DNA of 7,183 bases from Dehalococcoidales bacterium (GTDB taxonomy: Bacteria; Chloroflexota; Dehalococcoidia; Dehalococcoidales; UBA2162): positions 566,605 through 573,787 of the forward strand of contig CP070645.1 in NCBI GenBank assembly GCA_020354275.1, in the 5' to 3' direction. A program made the translations under genes and the position numbers. The number at the start of each line of letters is the position of its first letter. Position 1 is the stretch's first letter. The notes beneath the pieces were generated by a model. It was given only the letters and a program-made list of their open reading frames with translations, ran no database searches and was not told the DNA's origin. Positions 1 to 6,884 of this stretch are shown one piece after another.

Positions 1-1031
1 AAGACCTCGCAGACAGCGATATGTTCCGCATATTTGTCCCCGACGAGAACGACGGCCTAGGCGGCGGTAGCCTAGAGCGGTGCCTAGTCGTCGAGGAGCT
101 CAGCCGGGCCTGCAGCGGGGTAGCAGTCTGCTATGCCGCCAGCGCCCTGGGCAGCTATGCTATACTGGAATACGGGACGGAAGAGCAGAAGCGAAAATAC
201 CTCCCGGATATCGCCTCCGGTACTAGACTAGCTGCCTTTGCCCTTACCGAAGCCACTGCCGGCAGCGACGCCGGTAACATAAAGACGACTGCTGAAAAAG
301 TAAGTGGCGGTTACCGTCTCAACGGAACCAAGCAGTTTATCACCAACGGCGGTGACGCTGAAATATACACCGTCATCGCCCTGACCGACCAGTCAAAAGG
401 TAGCCGCGGTGCCAGTGCCTTTCTAGTGGAGAAAGACACGCCCGGTTTCGAATTCGGCAAGAAGGAGAAGAAGATGGGCATCCGCGCTTCTTCCACCCGG
501 GAGATTGTTTTCAAAAACTGCCTTATCCCCGATGAAAACCTCGTCGGCCGGGAGGGGCTGGGATTTGTCATGACACTGAGAGTCCTTGACCGCTCACGAC
601 CGGGCATAGCCGCCCAGGCGGTTGGCCTGGCCCAGGGAGCCCTGGAAACAGCCGTGGACTATGCCCGGCAGCGTATCCAGTTCGGGCACCCCATTATATC
701 AATCGGTGTCGTCCAGAACATGCTCGCTAACATGGCCACCCAAGTGGAAGCCGCCAGAGCGCTTAACTATGCCGTGGCCAGGACAATAGACAGCGGCGCC
801 AAGCAGTACACCGAAGAATCGGCCATGACCAAGGTCTTTGCCTCGGACATGGCGATGAAGGTTACCACACAGGCAGTGCAGGTCCTCGGCGGGGCCGGCT
901 ACATGCGTGACTATCCGGTGGAGAAAATGATGCGGGATGCCAAGATCACCCAGATATACGAAGGCACCAATGAAGTCCTGAGGGGGACAATCGCCTCAGA
1001 ACTGAGAAAGAGAAAGGCAAGGCGGGAATGA
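1..1031 (+). CDS. Acyl-CoA dehydrogenase, 5'-truncated by the window edge
   Basis: FAD-dependent acyl-CoA dehydrogenase, catalysing alpha,beta-oxidation of an acyl-CoA or the reverse reduction of an enoyl-CoA, with ETF as electron partner. The frame is open from base 3, six codons before the first ATG (21), and those residues continue the family's N-terminal helical domain. The true start is therefore outside the window, with roughly 40 residues missing. Counting from the ATG at 21: FAD/substrate motif FALTEATAGSDAG at 73-85, KQFITNGG at 104-111, and the C-terminal signature QVLGGAGYMRDYPVEK at 287-302. The catalytic base is probably E314 in IYEGTNE. The C-terminus is complete. A variant DRSRPGIAAQAVG stands where many members have a GGR-type sequence. 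It precedes etfB by 37 nt, which fits a dehydrogenase/ETF unit. Substrate chain length or identity cannot be read from the sequence. Confidence 0.95.
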   Translation, partial: DLADSDMFRIFVPDENDGLGGGSLERCLVVEELSRACSGVAVCYAASALGSYAILEYGTEEQKRKYLPDIASGTRLAAFALTEATAGSDAGNIKTTAEKVSGGYRLNGTKQFITNGGDAEIYTVIALTDQSKGSRGASAFLVEKDTPGFEFGKKEKKMGIRASSTREIVFKNCLIPDENLVGREGLGFVMTLRVLDRSRPGIAAQAVGLAQGALETAVDYARQRIQFGHPIISIGVVQNMLANMATQVEAARALNYAVARTIDSGAKQYTEESAMTKVFASDMAMKVTTQAVQVLGGAGYMRDYPVEKMMRDAKITQIYEGTNEVLRGTIASELRKRKARRE

Positions 1032-1068
1032 ACTTGACGGTTCGACAGCGAAAAGGAACATTATCAGC

Positions 1069-1854
1069 ATGAATGTTCTGGTCTGCCTGAAACAGGTGCC
1101 GGGCACCACCCAGGTGCAAATCGATTCCGAAACCAATACGCTGGTGAGAGAGGGGATCAAGAACATAGTCAATCCCTTTGACACCTATGCCCTGGAGGAA
1201 GGCGTCCGGTTAAAGGAACAATACGGCGGCAAGGTCACTGCCATCAGCATGGGGCCCCCACAGGCCGAGGAGGTACTGAGGGAAGCCATCAGCACTGGTG
1301 CCGATGAAGCAGTCCTCTTGAGTGACAGCGCCTTTTCTGGAGCCGATACCCTGGCCACCGCCTATACCCTGGCGCAGGCAATCAATAAAACGGGGGAGTA
1401 CGACCTGATAATCTGCGGACGGCAGACGATAGATGGCGACACGGCACAGGTCGGGCCTGAACTAGCCGAGATGCTGGATATTCCGGTCGTTACCTACGTC
1501 AGCCGGATTGAAGAGATAGATAACGGGCAGATGCGGCTCCAGCGTATGGTAGAAGACGGCTACGAGACCATCGAGACACCTCTGCCCGCCCTGATTACGG
1601 TGGTAAAAGAGATAAACACACCCCGCCTTCCCTCCCTTCGCGGGTTAACCAAAGCCAAGAGTGCCGTTATACCGGTCTGGGATGCGGCTGAAATAGGCGC
1701 TGACCTGAACATGGTGGGGCGAAACGGCTCGGCCACCTGGGTCACCAGGATATTCTTCCCGCAGAGGGCACGCCAGGGAGAAATCCTTGAGGGAAGCCCG
1801 GAAGAACAGGTAGAAACATTGATTAACCGGCTGAGAGACGGCCAGCTTATCTAG
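1069..1854 (+). CDS. etfB: Electron transfer flavoprotein beta subunit
   Basis: Small subunit of the heterodimeric electron transfer flavoprotein, which passes electrons to or from the acyl-CoA dehydrogenase encoded just upstream. Its 261 residues are the usual length. Visible motifs are the N-terminal nucleotide-binding strand MNVLVCLKQVPG, NPFD at 35-38, the nucleotide-binding loop GRQTIDGDTAQVGPE at 117-131, the beta-subunit signature region around VEDGYETIETPLPALITV (161-178), and the partner-recognition loop LPSLRGLTKAK (187-197). The DGDTAQVGP loop is the form I associate with anaerobe/FixA-type ETFs, which often bind FAD in the beta subunit, rather than the AMP-binding mitochondrial form. 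Whether this one bifurcates is inference. An AAGGA Shine-Dalgarno sequence lies at 1053-1057, rather far (11 nt) from the ATG. It is followed 14 nt later by etfA. Confidence 0.96.
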   Translation: MNVLVCLKQVPGTTQVQIDSETNTLVREGIKNIVNPFDTYALEEGVRLKEQYGGKVTAISMGPPQAEEVLREAISTGADEAVLLSDSAFSGADTLATAYTLAQAINKTGEYDLIICGRQTIDGDTAQVGPELAEMLDIPVVTYVSRIEEIDNGQMRLQRMVEDGYETIETPLPALITVVKEINTPRLPSLRGLTKAKSAVIPVWDAAEIGADLNMVGRNGSATWVTRIFFPQRARQGEILEGSPEEQVETLINRLRDGQLI

Positions 1855-1868
1855 GCAGGATTAAAAGC

Positions 1869-3047
1869 ATGACAATACAAATTGACTCCGATATATGCAC
1901 GGGCTGCGGTAACTGCTTGGCATCGTGTCCCTTCGGTCTGATCGATATTATTGATGATAAGGCTCATATCGATGAAGGCTGCACCCTCTGCGGTGCCTGC
2001 CAGGAAGCCTGCGAGTATGATGCCATCACCATCGAGGCTGTAACCGAGACGGTGGCGGTTGATGATAGCCATCGCGGAATATGGGTATTTGCCGAGACAA
2101 AGGGCGACCGGTTAAAGCCTGTCAGCACCGAGCTAGTGTCCAAGGGCAGAGAACTGGCCGATACTCTGGGCACGGAACTATGCGCCGTCTGCTTCGGGCA
2201 CAGCCTGAACGAAACCGAACAGCTTTTCGCCCACGGTGCCGATAAAATCTATCTGATAGATGATCCGGTCCTGGCCAACCACCAGGAAGATATATACACC
2301 AGACAACTGGCCCGACTCATTGAACAACACCGGCCGGAGATTGTCCTTGCCGGCGCCACGGCGCTGGGGCGCTCCTTCATTCCCAGGGTAGCCGCCATCC
2401 TGAAGACAGGCCTCACCGCAGACTGCACCGGACTTGAAATTGACACCGAAAGAAGGCTGCTGCTGCAGACACGCCCCGCCTTCGGCGGCAACGTTATGGC
2501 CACCATTATCTGCCAGGCGAGGAGGCCACAGATGGCCACCGTCCGCCCCCGTGTCTTCAAAAAGAATACGCCGGACCAGAGCAGAAAGGGAGAAATCATC
2601 AGCGTTGATTTCAATAAAGAAAGCATCACCTCGAGAACAAAAATACTCGATTTTGTTGAGGATCTAACCGAAAAGGTGAATATCGAGGACGCCGATATTA
2701 TCGTCTCCGGGGGCAGGGGACTGGACAAACCGGAGAACTTTAAGTTAATCGAAGAGCTGGCCGCGGTTATGGGGGCGGCGGTGGGCTCTTCCCGACCGCC
2801 GGTGGATGACGGCTGGATCCCGTACTCGCACCAGGTCGGCCAGACAGGAAAGACGGTCTGCCCCAGGCTATATATTGCCTGTGGTATCTCGGGATCCGTG
2901 CAGCACCTGGCCGGTATGCAGACCTCAGATACCATTGTCGCCATCAATAATGACCCCAATGCCCCCATATTTGAAGTGGCCACCTACGGCATTGTCGGCG
3001 ACCTCTTTGAGGTTGTACCATTGATGATTAAGAAGCTGAAGGGGTGA
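1869..3047 (+). CDS. etfA: Electron transfer flavoprotein alpha subunit with N-terminal 2[4Fe-4S] ferredoxin domain
   Basis: Large ETF subunit, 392 residues, about 70 longer than a plain EtfA because of a fused ferredoxin domain. Residues 1-57 carry two full cluster motifs: C10-x2-C13-x2-C16-x3-C20-P and C38-x2-C41-x2-C44-x3-C48. Residues about 69-255 form the alpha N-terminal domain. Residues about 260-392 form the FAD domain, with SGGRGL (280-285), GSSRPPVDDGW (306-316), HQVGQTGKTV (321-330), the ETF-alpha signature LYIACGISGSVQH (334-346) and AINNDPNAPIFEVA (358-371). Fused ferredoxin domains of this kind are known in EtfA of anaerobes, for example CarE of the Acetobacterium caffeyl-CoA reductase complex, where they give a route for electrons to or from ferredoxin. 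It shares an apparent operon with the dehydrogenase and etfB. GCAGGA at 1856-1861 serves as the ribosome site. The exact redox partner is unknown. Confidence 0.96.
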   Translation: MTIQIDSDICTGCGNCLASCPFGLIDIIDDKAHIDEGCTLCGACQEACEYDAITIEAVTETVAVDDSHRGIWVFAETKGDRLKPVSTELVSKGRELADTLGTELCAVCFGHSLNETEQLFAHGADKIYLIDDPVLANHQEDIYTRQLARLIEQHRPEIVLAGATALGRSFIPRVAAILKTGLTADCTGLEIDTERRLLLQTRPAFGGNVMATIICQARRPQMATVRPRVFKKNTPDQSRKGEIISVDFNKESITSRTKILDFVEDLTEKVNIEDADIIVSGGRGLDKPENFKLIEELAAVMGAAVGSSRPPVDDGWIPYSHQVGQTGKTVCPRLYIACGISGSVQHLAGMQTSDTIVAINNDPNAPIFEVATYGIVGDLFEVVPLMIKKLKG

Positions 3048-3048
3048 A

Positions 3049-3504
3049 ATGGGGTTAAATCAAGCAGATCCATCTACAATATTACTAAGGGAATTCCACC
3101 CAGAAGACTACGACGCAGTGACGGCGTTGTGGGACAGGGCAGGCCTTTCTTACCGACCCCAGGGTCGTGACAGCCGAGAGAGAATAGAAAGCCAGATCAA
3201 ACGGGATAATACCATTTTCCTCGTTGCCGAGATGAACGGTACCATAATCGCCTCTATTCTGGGAACCCACGACGGACGGAAGGGCTGGATAAACAGACTC
3301 GTCGTGGCCCCTGAATTGCGCCACCGCAATATCGCCAGAAAACTGGTCACGGAGGTAGAGGACAGGCTTTCCCGGGCCAGGATCGAGGTAACGGCCTGTT
3401 TAATTGAAGAAACGAATATTGAATCCATGCGCTTCTTCCAGAAACTGGATTATGAGAGATATGAGGTAGCCTACTTCTCAAAGAGAAGGAGTCCAGACAC
3501 CTGA
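3049..3504 (+). CDS. GNAT-family N-acetyltransferase
   Basis: Small acetyl-CoA-dependent acetyltransferase of the GNAT superfamily, 151 residues, a normal length for a single-domain member. The fold order is recognisable: the N-terminal strand TILLREFHPEDYDAV (10-24), strands FLVAEMNGTIIASILG (57-72), the acetyl-CoA core NRLVVAPELRHRNIARKLV (82-100) and the C-terminal part ETNIESMRFFQKLDYERYEV (121-140). The acetyl-CoA loop normally reads R/Q-x-x-G-x-G/A. Here it is R91-H-R-N94-I-A96, so the usual glycine is asparagine. The start is 1 nt after the etfA stop, and the ribosome site (GAAGGGG, about 3038-3044) lies inside the end of etfA, so translation is probably coupled. The substrate is not identifiable. 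Protein N-terminal (RimI-like), lysine or small-molecule acetylation are all possible. Confidence 0.87.
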   Translation: MGLNQADPSTILLREFHPEDYDAVTALWDRAGLSYRPQGRDSRERIESQIKRDNTIFLVAEMNGTIIASILGTHDGRKGWINRLVVAPELRHRNIARKLVTEVEDRLSRARIEVTACLIEETNIESMRFFQKLDYERYEVAYFSKRRSPDT

Positions 3505-3523
3505 GACGTTTGATACAAATATT

Positions 3524-4291
3524 ATGACCGTAAACAGATACACGGACTATGACCGGTTTGCCCGGGTTTACAACCAGCACTGGGGCAACACCTTTACCGC
3601 ACTGGGCCTTCAGGTTATGGAGATACTTCTACTGCCCCATCTGCCGGCCAAAGCCAGTATTCTTGACCTCTGCTGCGGCACAGGACAGCTGGCCCGGGTC
3701 CTCACCGCACGCGGCTACCGGGTGACCGGTATCGATGGGTCTGAATACATGATCCGTTATGCCCAAGAAAATGCGCCCGGCGTGGAATTCATCGTTGACG
3801 ACGCCCGTTCTTTCCAGCTATCACAAACCTTCCATGCGGTTATCTCTACTTTCGATAGCCTTAACCATATTATGACCCTGGAAGACCTGACATCCGTTTT
3901 CAACCACGTTTATCCCGCCCTACAGGAAGGCGGCCGGTTCCTCTTTGACCTGAACATGGAAGAAGGCTACAAGACAATGTGGGGCGACAACTTCGACATT
4001 GTTGAAGATGACCAGGTTTGTGTGATACGGACCGACTATAACCCGATAGAACGGATAGCCCTATTCAAGACTACTATTTTCTATTTAGACAAAGAGTGGC
4101 ATCGCTCGGATATCACCCTGACGCAGAAATATCATTCCGAGGTAGAAGTAATATCAGCCCTTAGGTCCGCCGGCTTCATTGATATTAACGCCTATGCCCA
4201 TAATGATGACTGGGTTCTGGGAGAGCTGGCCCCGGATTCGACCAGGGCATTCTTTGTCTGCCAGAAACCATCCGGGGAAAACCCCGTGTAA
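3524..4291 (+). CDS. Class I SAM-dependent methyltransferase
   Basis: A 255-residue soluble methyltransferase with the Rossmann-like SAM fold. Motif I is ASILDLCCGTGQLA (44-57), giving the glycine-rich SAM loop. Motif II is VTGIDGSEYMIRYA (67-80), with D71 placed to bind the SAM ribose. VEFIVDDARSF (87-97) gives the acidic residue near the adenine. FHAVISTFDSLNHI (103-116) and LQEGGRFLFDLN (133-144) match motifs post-II and III. The C-terminal half (about 145-250) is a beta-rich region, probably the substrate-facing lid. No metal or nucleic-acid binding motif is visible, so the acceptor is unknown. The chosen ATG has no good Shine-Dalgarno sequence (only GAG near 3503), so it may depend on coupling to the gene ending 19 nt upstream, or start elsewhere. 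Confidence 0.9.
   Translation: MTVNRYTDYDRFARVYNQHWGNTFTALGLQVMEILLLPHLPAKASILDLCCGTGQLARVLTARGYRVTGIDGSEYMIRYAQENAPGVEFIVDDARSFQLSQTFHAVISTFDSLNHIMTLEDLTSVFNHVYPALQEGGRFLFDLNMEEGYKTMWGDNFDIVEDDQVCVIRTDYNPIERIALFKTTIFYLDKEWHRSDITLTQKYHSEVEVISALRSAGFIDINAYAHNDDWVLGELAPDSTRAFFVCQKPSGENPV
4273..4286 (+). terminator. GC hairpin at the end of the methyltransferase gene, possible weak terminator
   Basis: A perfect 5-bp stem CGGGG/CCCCG with an AAAA loop sits at the very end of the methyltransferase gene. The AT-rich stretch TATTTTATAAAT begins about 8 nt downstream. It resembles an intrinsic terminator, but the stem is short, part of it is coding, and the T-run does not directly follow the stem. 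It could also slow or attenuate readthrough into the TatD gene. Evidence is limited to the sequence pattern. Confidence 0.25.
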
Positions 4292-4315
4292 GCTATTTTA
4301 TAAATACCGTATGTT

Positions 4316-4322
4316 AAAGGAG
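4316..4322 (+). promoter_or_regulatory. Strong ribosome binding site of the TatD gene
   Basis: AAAGGAG lies 5 nt before the ATG at 4328 and is the best Shine-Dalgarno match in the window. It fixes the TatD-family start and suggests this gene is translated on its own rather than by coupling to the upstream methyltransferase. Confidence 0.8.
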
Positions 4323-4327
4323 TAATC

Positions 4328-5071
4328 ATGGTTTATTCTGACAGCCACTGCCACCTGGATAGATACCAGGCTGAATCACTAACGGAAATGCTGCAACAGG
4401 CCAGAGCAAACAAGGTTGATTTCATAGTCAGCCAGGGGATGAACCTGGAATCTTCGGCCGATACCGTACGCCTGGCCCAGTCTCAGCCAGGGGTATATGC
4501 CGCCGTAGGGATTCACCCCTGGAATGCCATTACCCCAACCGAAGAGCTGCGCGGCCAACTCCGCCAGCTTGCCGGTCAGGACAAAGTAGTCGCCATCGGG
4601 GAGATAGGGCTTGATTACGCTCGCAGCCCGGAGACTAAGGACACTCAGAAGGAACTGCTGAAATACGAGCTCTCCCTTGCCCTGGAGACCGGCCTGCCGG
4701 TAAACATCCACTGCCGGGAAGCCCACCAGGATATGATGGATATTCTCCGTCAGGAAGCAAGGCCGGGGCTGAAGGGGATAATCCATGGCTTTACCGGCGG
4801 TCTATCGATGCTCAAGGACTGGCTCGATCTTGGTTTTTATATTTCCATCGGGGGCAGGGGGTTTGTTACCAGCGAGACACCCGCCCTGCTGGATGCCATC
4901 AGGCAGATTCCGCAAGACCGCCTTCTTACCGAAACCGATGCTGCCGGCCAGGCCGGCGGCCCCGCTGACGTCACCGCGGTGGTACAGAAGCTGGCCTCAA
5001 TCAGGGAAGCTACTGAGGAGGAAATCGCTAACACGGCCACCGCCAATCTGAAACGGATTCACGGAATATAG
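4328..5071 (+). CDS. TatD-family metal-dependent hydrolase (putative DNase)
   Basis: A 247-residue TIM-barrel metal hydrolase of the TatD family. Characterised members are Mg/Mn/Zn-dependent 3'-5' DNases acting in the cytoplasm. All expected metal ligands are visible: H7 and H9 in DSHCHLD, E92 in AIGEIGLDY, H128 in INIHCREAH-type context (VNIHCREAH), H153 in IIHGFTGG, and D204 in LLTETDA. Other family features are VGIHPW (60-65) and the C-terminal ANLKRIHGI (239-247). The usual TDAP is TDAAGQAGGP here, a loop variant that leaves the Asp ligand intact. At 247 residues it is slightly shorter than the roughly 260 of the E. coli proteins. The start is fixed by AAAGGAG at 4316-4322. It is unrelated to Tat protein export despite the name. 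A nucleotide or DNA substrate is likely from the family but is not proven here. Confidence 0.93.
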   Translation: MVYSDSHCHLDRYQAESLTEMLQQARANKVDFIVSQGMNLESSADTVRLAQSQPGVYAAVGIHPWNAITPTEELRGQLRQLAGQDKVVAIGEIGLDYARSPETKDTQKELLKYELSLALETGLPVNIHCREAHQDMMDILRQEARPGLKGIIHGFTGGLSMLKDWLDLGFYISIGGRGFVTSETPALLDAIRQIPQDRLLTETDAAGQAGGPADVTAVVQKLASIREATEEEIANTATANLKRIHGI

Positions 5072-5101
5072 GGCAGCTGTGTCCCGCAGGTAAATACACT
5101 A

Positions 5102-5117
5102 CCAGAAGATAATCTGG
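5102..5117. repeat. Short inverted repeat upstream of the AOR gene
   Basis: Perfect dyad CCAGA-N6-TCTGG in the 79-nt gap between the TatD gene and the AOR start. It could be a regulator site or a small RNA hairpin in the leader. Five-base arms can arise by chance, so this is only a pointer. Confidence 0.25.
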
Positions 5118-5141
5118 CATCTGATGATACGCGGCGGCAAT

Positions 5142-5146
5142 GAGGG
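5142..5146 (+). promoter_or_regulatory. Ribosome binding site deciding the AOR start
   Basis: GAGGG lies 4 nt before the ATG at 5151. An in-frame ATG at 5124 has no comparable site. The protein from 5151 begins MDGFHNRVLHIDVT, matching the usual short AOR N-terminus, so 5151 is preferred. Confidence 0.6.
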
Positions 5147-5150
5147 CAAC

Positions 5151-6884
5151 ATGGACGGTTTTCATAACAGAGTACTGCATATTGATGTAACGCGGCGGTC
5201 ATTTCAGGAAGAGACCATCCATGATGAAGTCTACCGGGAACTGCTGGGCGGCAAGGGATTGGCCACCCAGCTTCTCTTAAGCAACACCAAGGCCGGGGTT
5301 CAACCCTTTTCCGAAGATAACGCCATTATTTTTGCCACCGGCCCGGCTACAGATACCAGGGTTTTCGGCTCCTCAAGATACGGGGTATTTACCAAATCAC
5401 CCTTAACCGGAATATACAGCGAGTCTTATGCCGGTGGTACCGTTGCCGAACCGCTAAGCCGGACCGGCTATGACGCCGTTGTTATTAAAGGGGCCTTCGC
5501 CAGGCCGGTCTATCTCGAAATCTGCCAGGGAAATGTCAGGTTCCACGATGCCTCCCACCTATGGGGAATGGACACCTATCAGACCGAGGATCTGGTTCGC
5601 CAAGAGGCCGGTAGCAGGGATGCAGGGGTCGTTGTAATCGGCCCGGCCGGTGAAAACGGGGTGAGATTCGCTATCATCGAAAACAACTACTGGAGGTCGG
5701 CCGGGAGGACGGGAACGGGGGCCGTGCTGGGCTCAAAGAAAATCAAGGCAATTGCCTTCCACGGGGATCAACCCAGAAACATAGCCCGCCCGGACCTGCT
5801 GAACCAGGTCTGGAAAACGGTCGGGGCCCAGGTTAAGAAAGATGCCGGGGCAAGGGCTTACCGCACCCTGGGCACGCCAATGCTGGTCAGTACAACCAAC
5901 CTTGCAGGCGCTTTTCCCACCCGCTACTGGTCAGCGGGAACCTTCGAAAAATGGCAAAACATCAGCGCCGATGCCCTGCTGGAGCAATGCAAAGTGAGAC
6001 CCAGAGCCTGCCCCAGGTGTATCCTTGCCTGAGGTAAACTGGTCGAGGTTGTCGATGGCAAGCGAAAAGGTCTGGTAATTGAGGGGCCGGAATACGAAAC
6101 CATCTATGCCTTCGGTGGCCTGTGCCTGATTGACGACATCAGGGAAATTGCCTACCTAAACGACCTATGCGACCGGCTGGGTATGGATACCATAACCGCC
6201 GGGAACCTGGCTGCCTTCACCATAGAGGCTTCGCTGCGCAACGCGATAGACGAAAAGATAGGTTATGGTGATTCCGAGGCCATCGCTGACCTCCTGGTTA
6301 AGATAGCCCACCGGCAGGGTATCGGTGCCGTTCTGGCCGAAGGAATAGCACATGCCAGCCAGGAGTGGGGGCTGGCTGACCTGGCCATCCACGTCAAGGG
6401 GTTGGAACCGGCCGGTTATGACCCCAGGGTACTCAAGGGAATGGGGTTGGCTTACGCCACTTCAGACAGGGGAGCCTGTCACCTCAGGGCTACGGTCTAT
6501 AAAGCCGAACTCTCCGGAATGATACCCCCGGAACAGGTCGAAGGTAAAGCGGAAGTATTAATTGACTTCGAGGACAGGCACACCCTCTTTGATTCGCTGA
6601 TAGTCTGCCGTTTTTTCCGGGACCTTTACCCCTGGGAAACAATATCGCTGATCATCCGCGGGACCACCGGAATGGACCTGGATAAGGAAAAGCTACAGGA
6701 ACTGGCAGCCAGCATCACCAATAAGGCCAGGGAATTCAACCTGCGTGAAGGCATGTCCCCATCAGATGACACCCTGCCCAAGAGGTTTTTCCAGGAAGGG
6801 CTCAATGACAGCGGTAAGGTGCTGCCCAAAGCTGACTTTGACCGCATGGTCTCTGACTACTATCGCCTGAGGTCATGGGATTAG
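5151..6884 (+). CDS. AOR-family tungsten oxidoreductase with in-frame UGA at a cluster cysteine (possible selenoprotein)
   Basis: Aldehyde:ferredoxin oxidoreductase family, 577 residues if the internal UGA is decoded, close to the roughly 600 of the family. Known members hold a tungsten bis-pterin and a [4Fe-4S] cluster and oxidise aldehydes to acids with ferredoxin. The N-terminal domain shows GGKGLATQL (33-41), GPATDT (64-69), KSPLTG (82-87) and SAGRTGTGAVLGSKKIKAI (183-201). The cluster motif is C287-P-R-C290-I-L-A-UGA294-G-K, aligning with P. furiosus Cys288, Cys291 and Cys295. The pterin motif D-x-x-G-M-D is at 341-346, an active-site RGACH at 440-444 (His444), and the fourth ligand region D481-S-L-I-V-C486 matches Cys494 of P. 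furiosus. The C-terminus DYYRLRSWD is typical. The frame is open on both sides of the UGA with no other lesion. If UGA terminates, only an inactive 293-residue fragment is made. The aldehyde substrate cannot be told, and BamB-like relatives use other substrates. Confidence 0.9.
6030..6032 (+). other. In-frame TGA at the third Cys of CxxCxxxC: selenocysteine candidate
   Basis: The codon sits in ...CPRCILA-TGA-GK..., where AOR-family proteins have Cys followed by Gly and a basic residue. One base change from TGC or TGT gives TGA. Reading it as Sec would put selenium on the [4Fe-4S] cluster. TGA is a normal stop for the dehydrogenase, etfA and GNAT genes in this window, so any decoding must be site-specific. 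A real nonsense mutation or a base error would look the same. Confidence 0.55.
6039..6058 (+). promoter_or_regulatory. SECIS-like hairpin just downstream of the in-frame UGA (tentative)
   Basis: UCGA (6043-6046) pairs with UCGA (6052-6055) around a GGUUG loop (6047-6051). A G-U pair at 6042/6056 extends it, and past a bulged G6041 there are U6040-G6057 and C6039-G6058. Bacterial SECIS elements are hairpins just after the UGA with a G in the first two loop positions, and the E. coli fdhF loop begins GGU. Here the loop begins 14 nt after UGA, slightly nearer than the roughly 16-nt minimum I recall for the bacterial consensus, and the stem is short. Weak support only. Confidence 0.25.

Noticed and set aside
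2249..2983. 244-codon open frame on the - strand
   Set aside because: Lies wholly antisense to the strongly supported etfA. Its translation is Ser/Pro-rich and low in recognisable motifs, as expected for a codon-bias shadow.
4298..4305. TTATAAAT as a promoter -10 or archaeal TATA box for the TatD gene
   Set aside because: No matching -35 at the right distance and no other archaeal signs. AT-rich intergenic sequence gives such matches readily.
4379..4786. 135-codon - strand open frame
   Set aside because: Antisense to the TatD-family gene, whose metal ligands are all present. No family resemblance in the antisense product.
5129..5193. Direct repeat ACGCGGCGG (about 5129-5137 and 5189-5197)
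   Set aside because: Only nine bases, with one copy inside the AOR coding sequence. No further copies or flanking structure.
6030..6032. Global reassignment of TGA to an amino acid
   Set aside because: The acyl-CoA dehydrogenase, etfA and GNAT genes all end at TGA in sensible C-terminal positions, so TGA is a working stop codon here.
6025..6037. Hairpin UUGCC/GGUAA with the UGA itself as the loop
   Set aside because: Five pairs including a G-U and a 3-nt loop. It is not in the position of a bacterial SECIS and is likely to occur by chance.
6030..6884. Two separate genes: a 293-302 residue AOR N-terminal fragment and a C-terminal gene starting at ATG 6183
   Set aside because: The frame is continuous from the TGA to 6183 and encodes conserved AOR sequence, including residues before the pterin motif. 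No ribosome site precedes 6183. One gene with an internal UGA is simpler.
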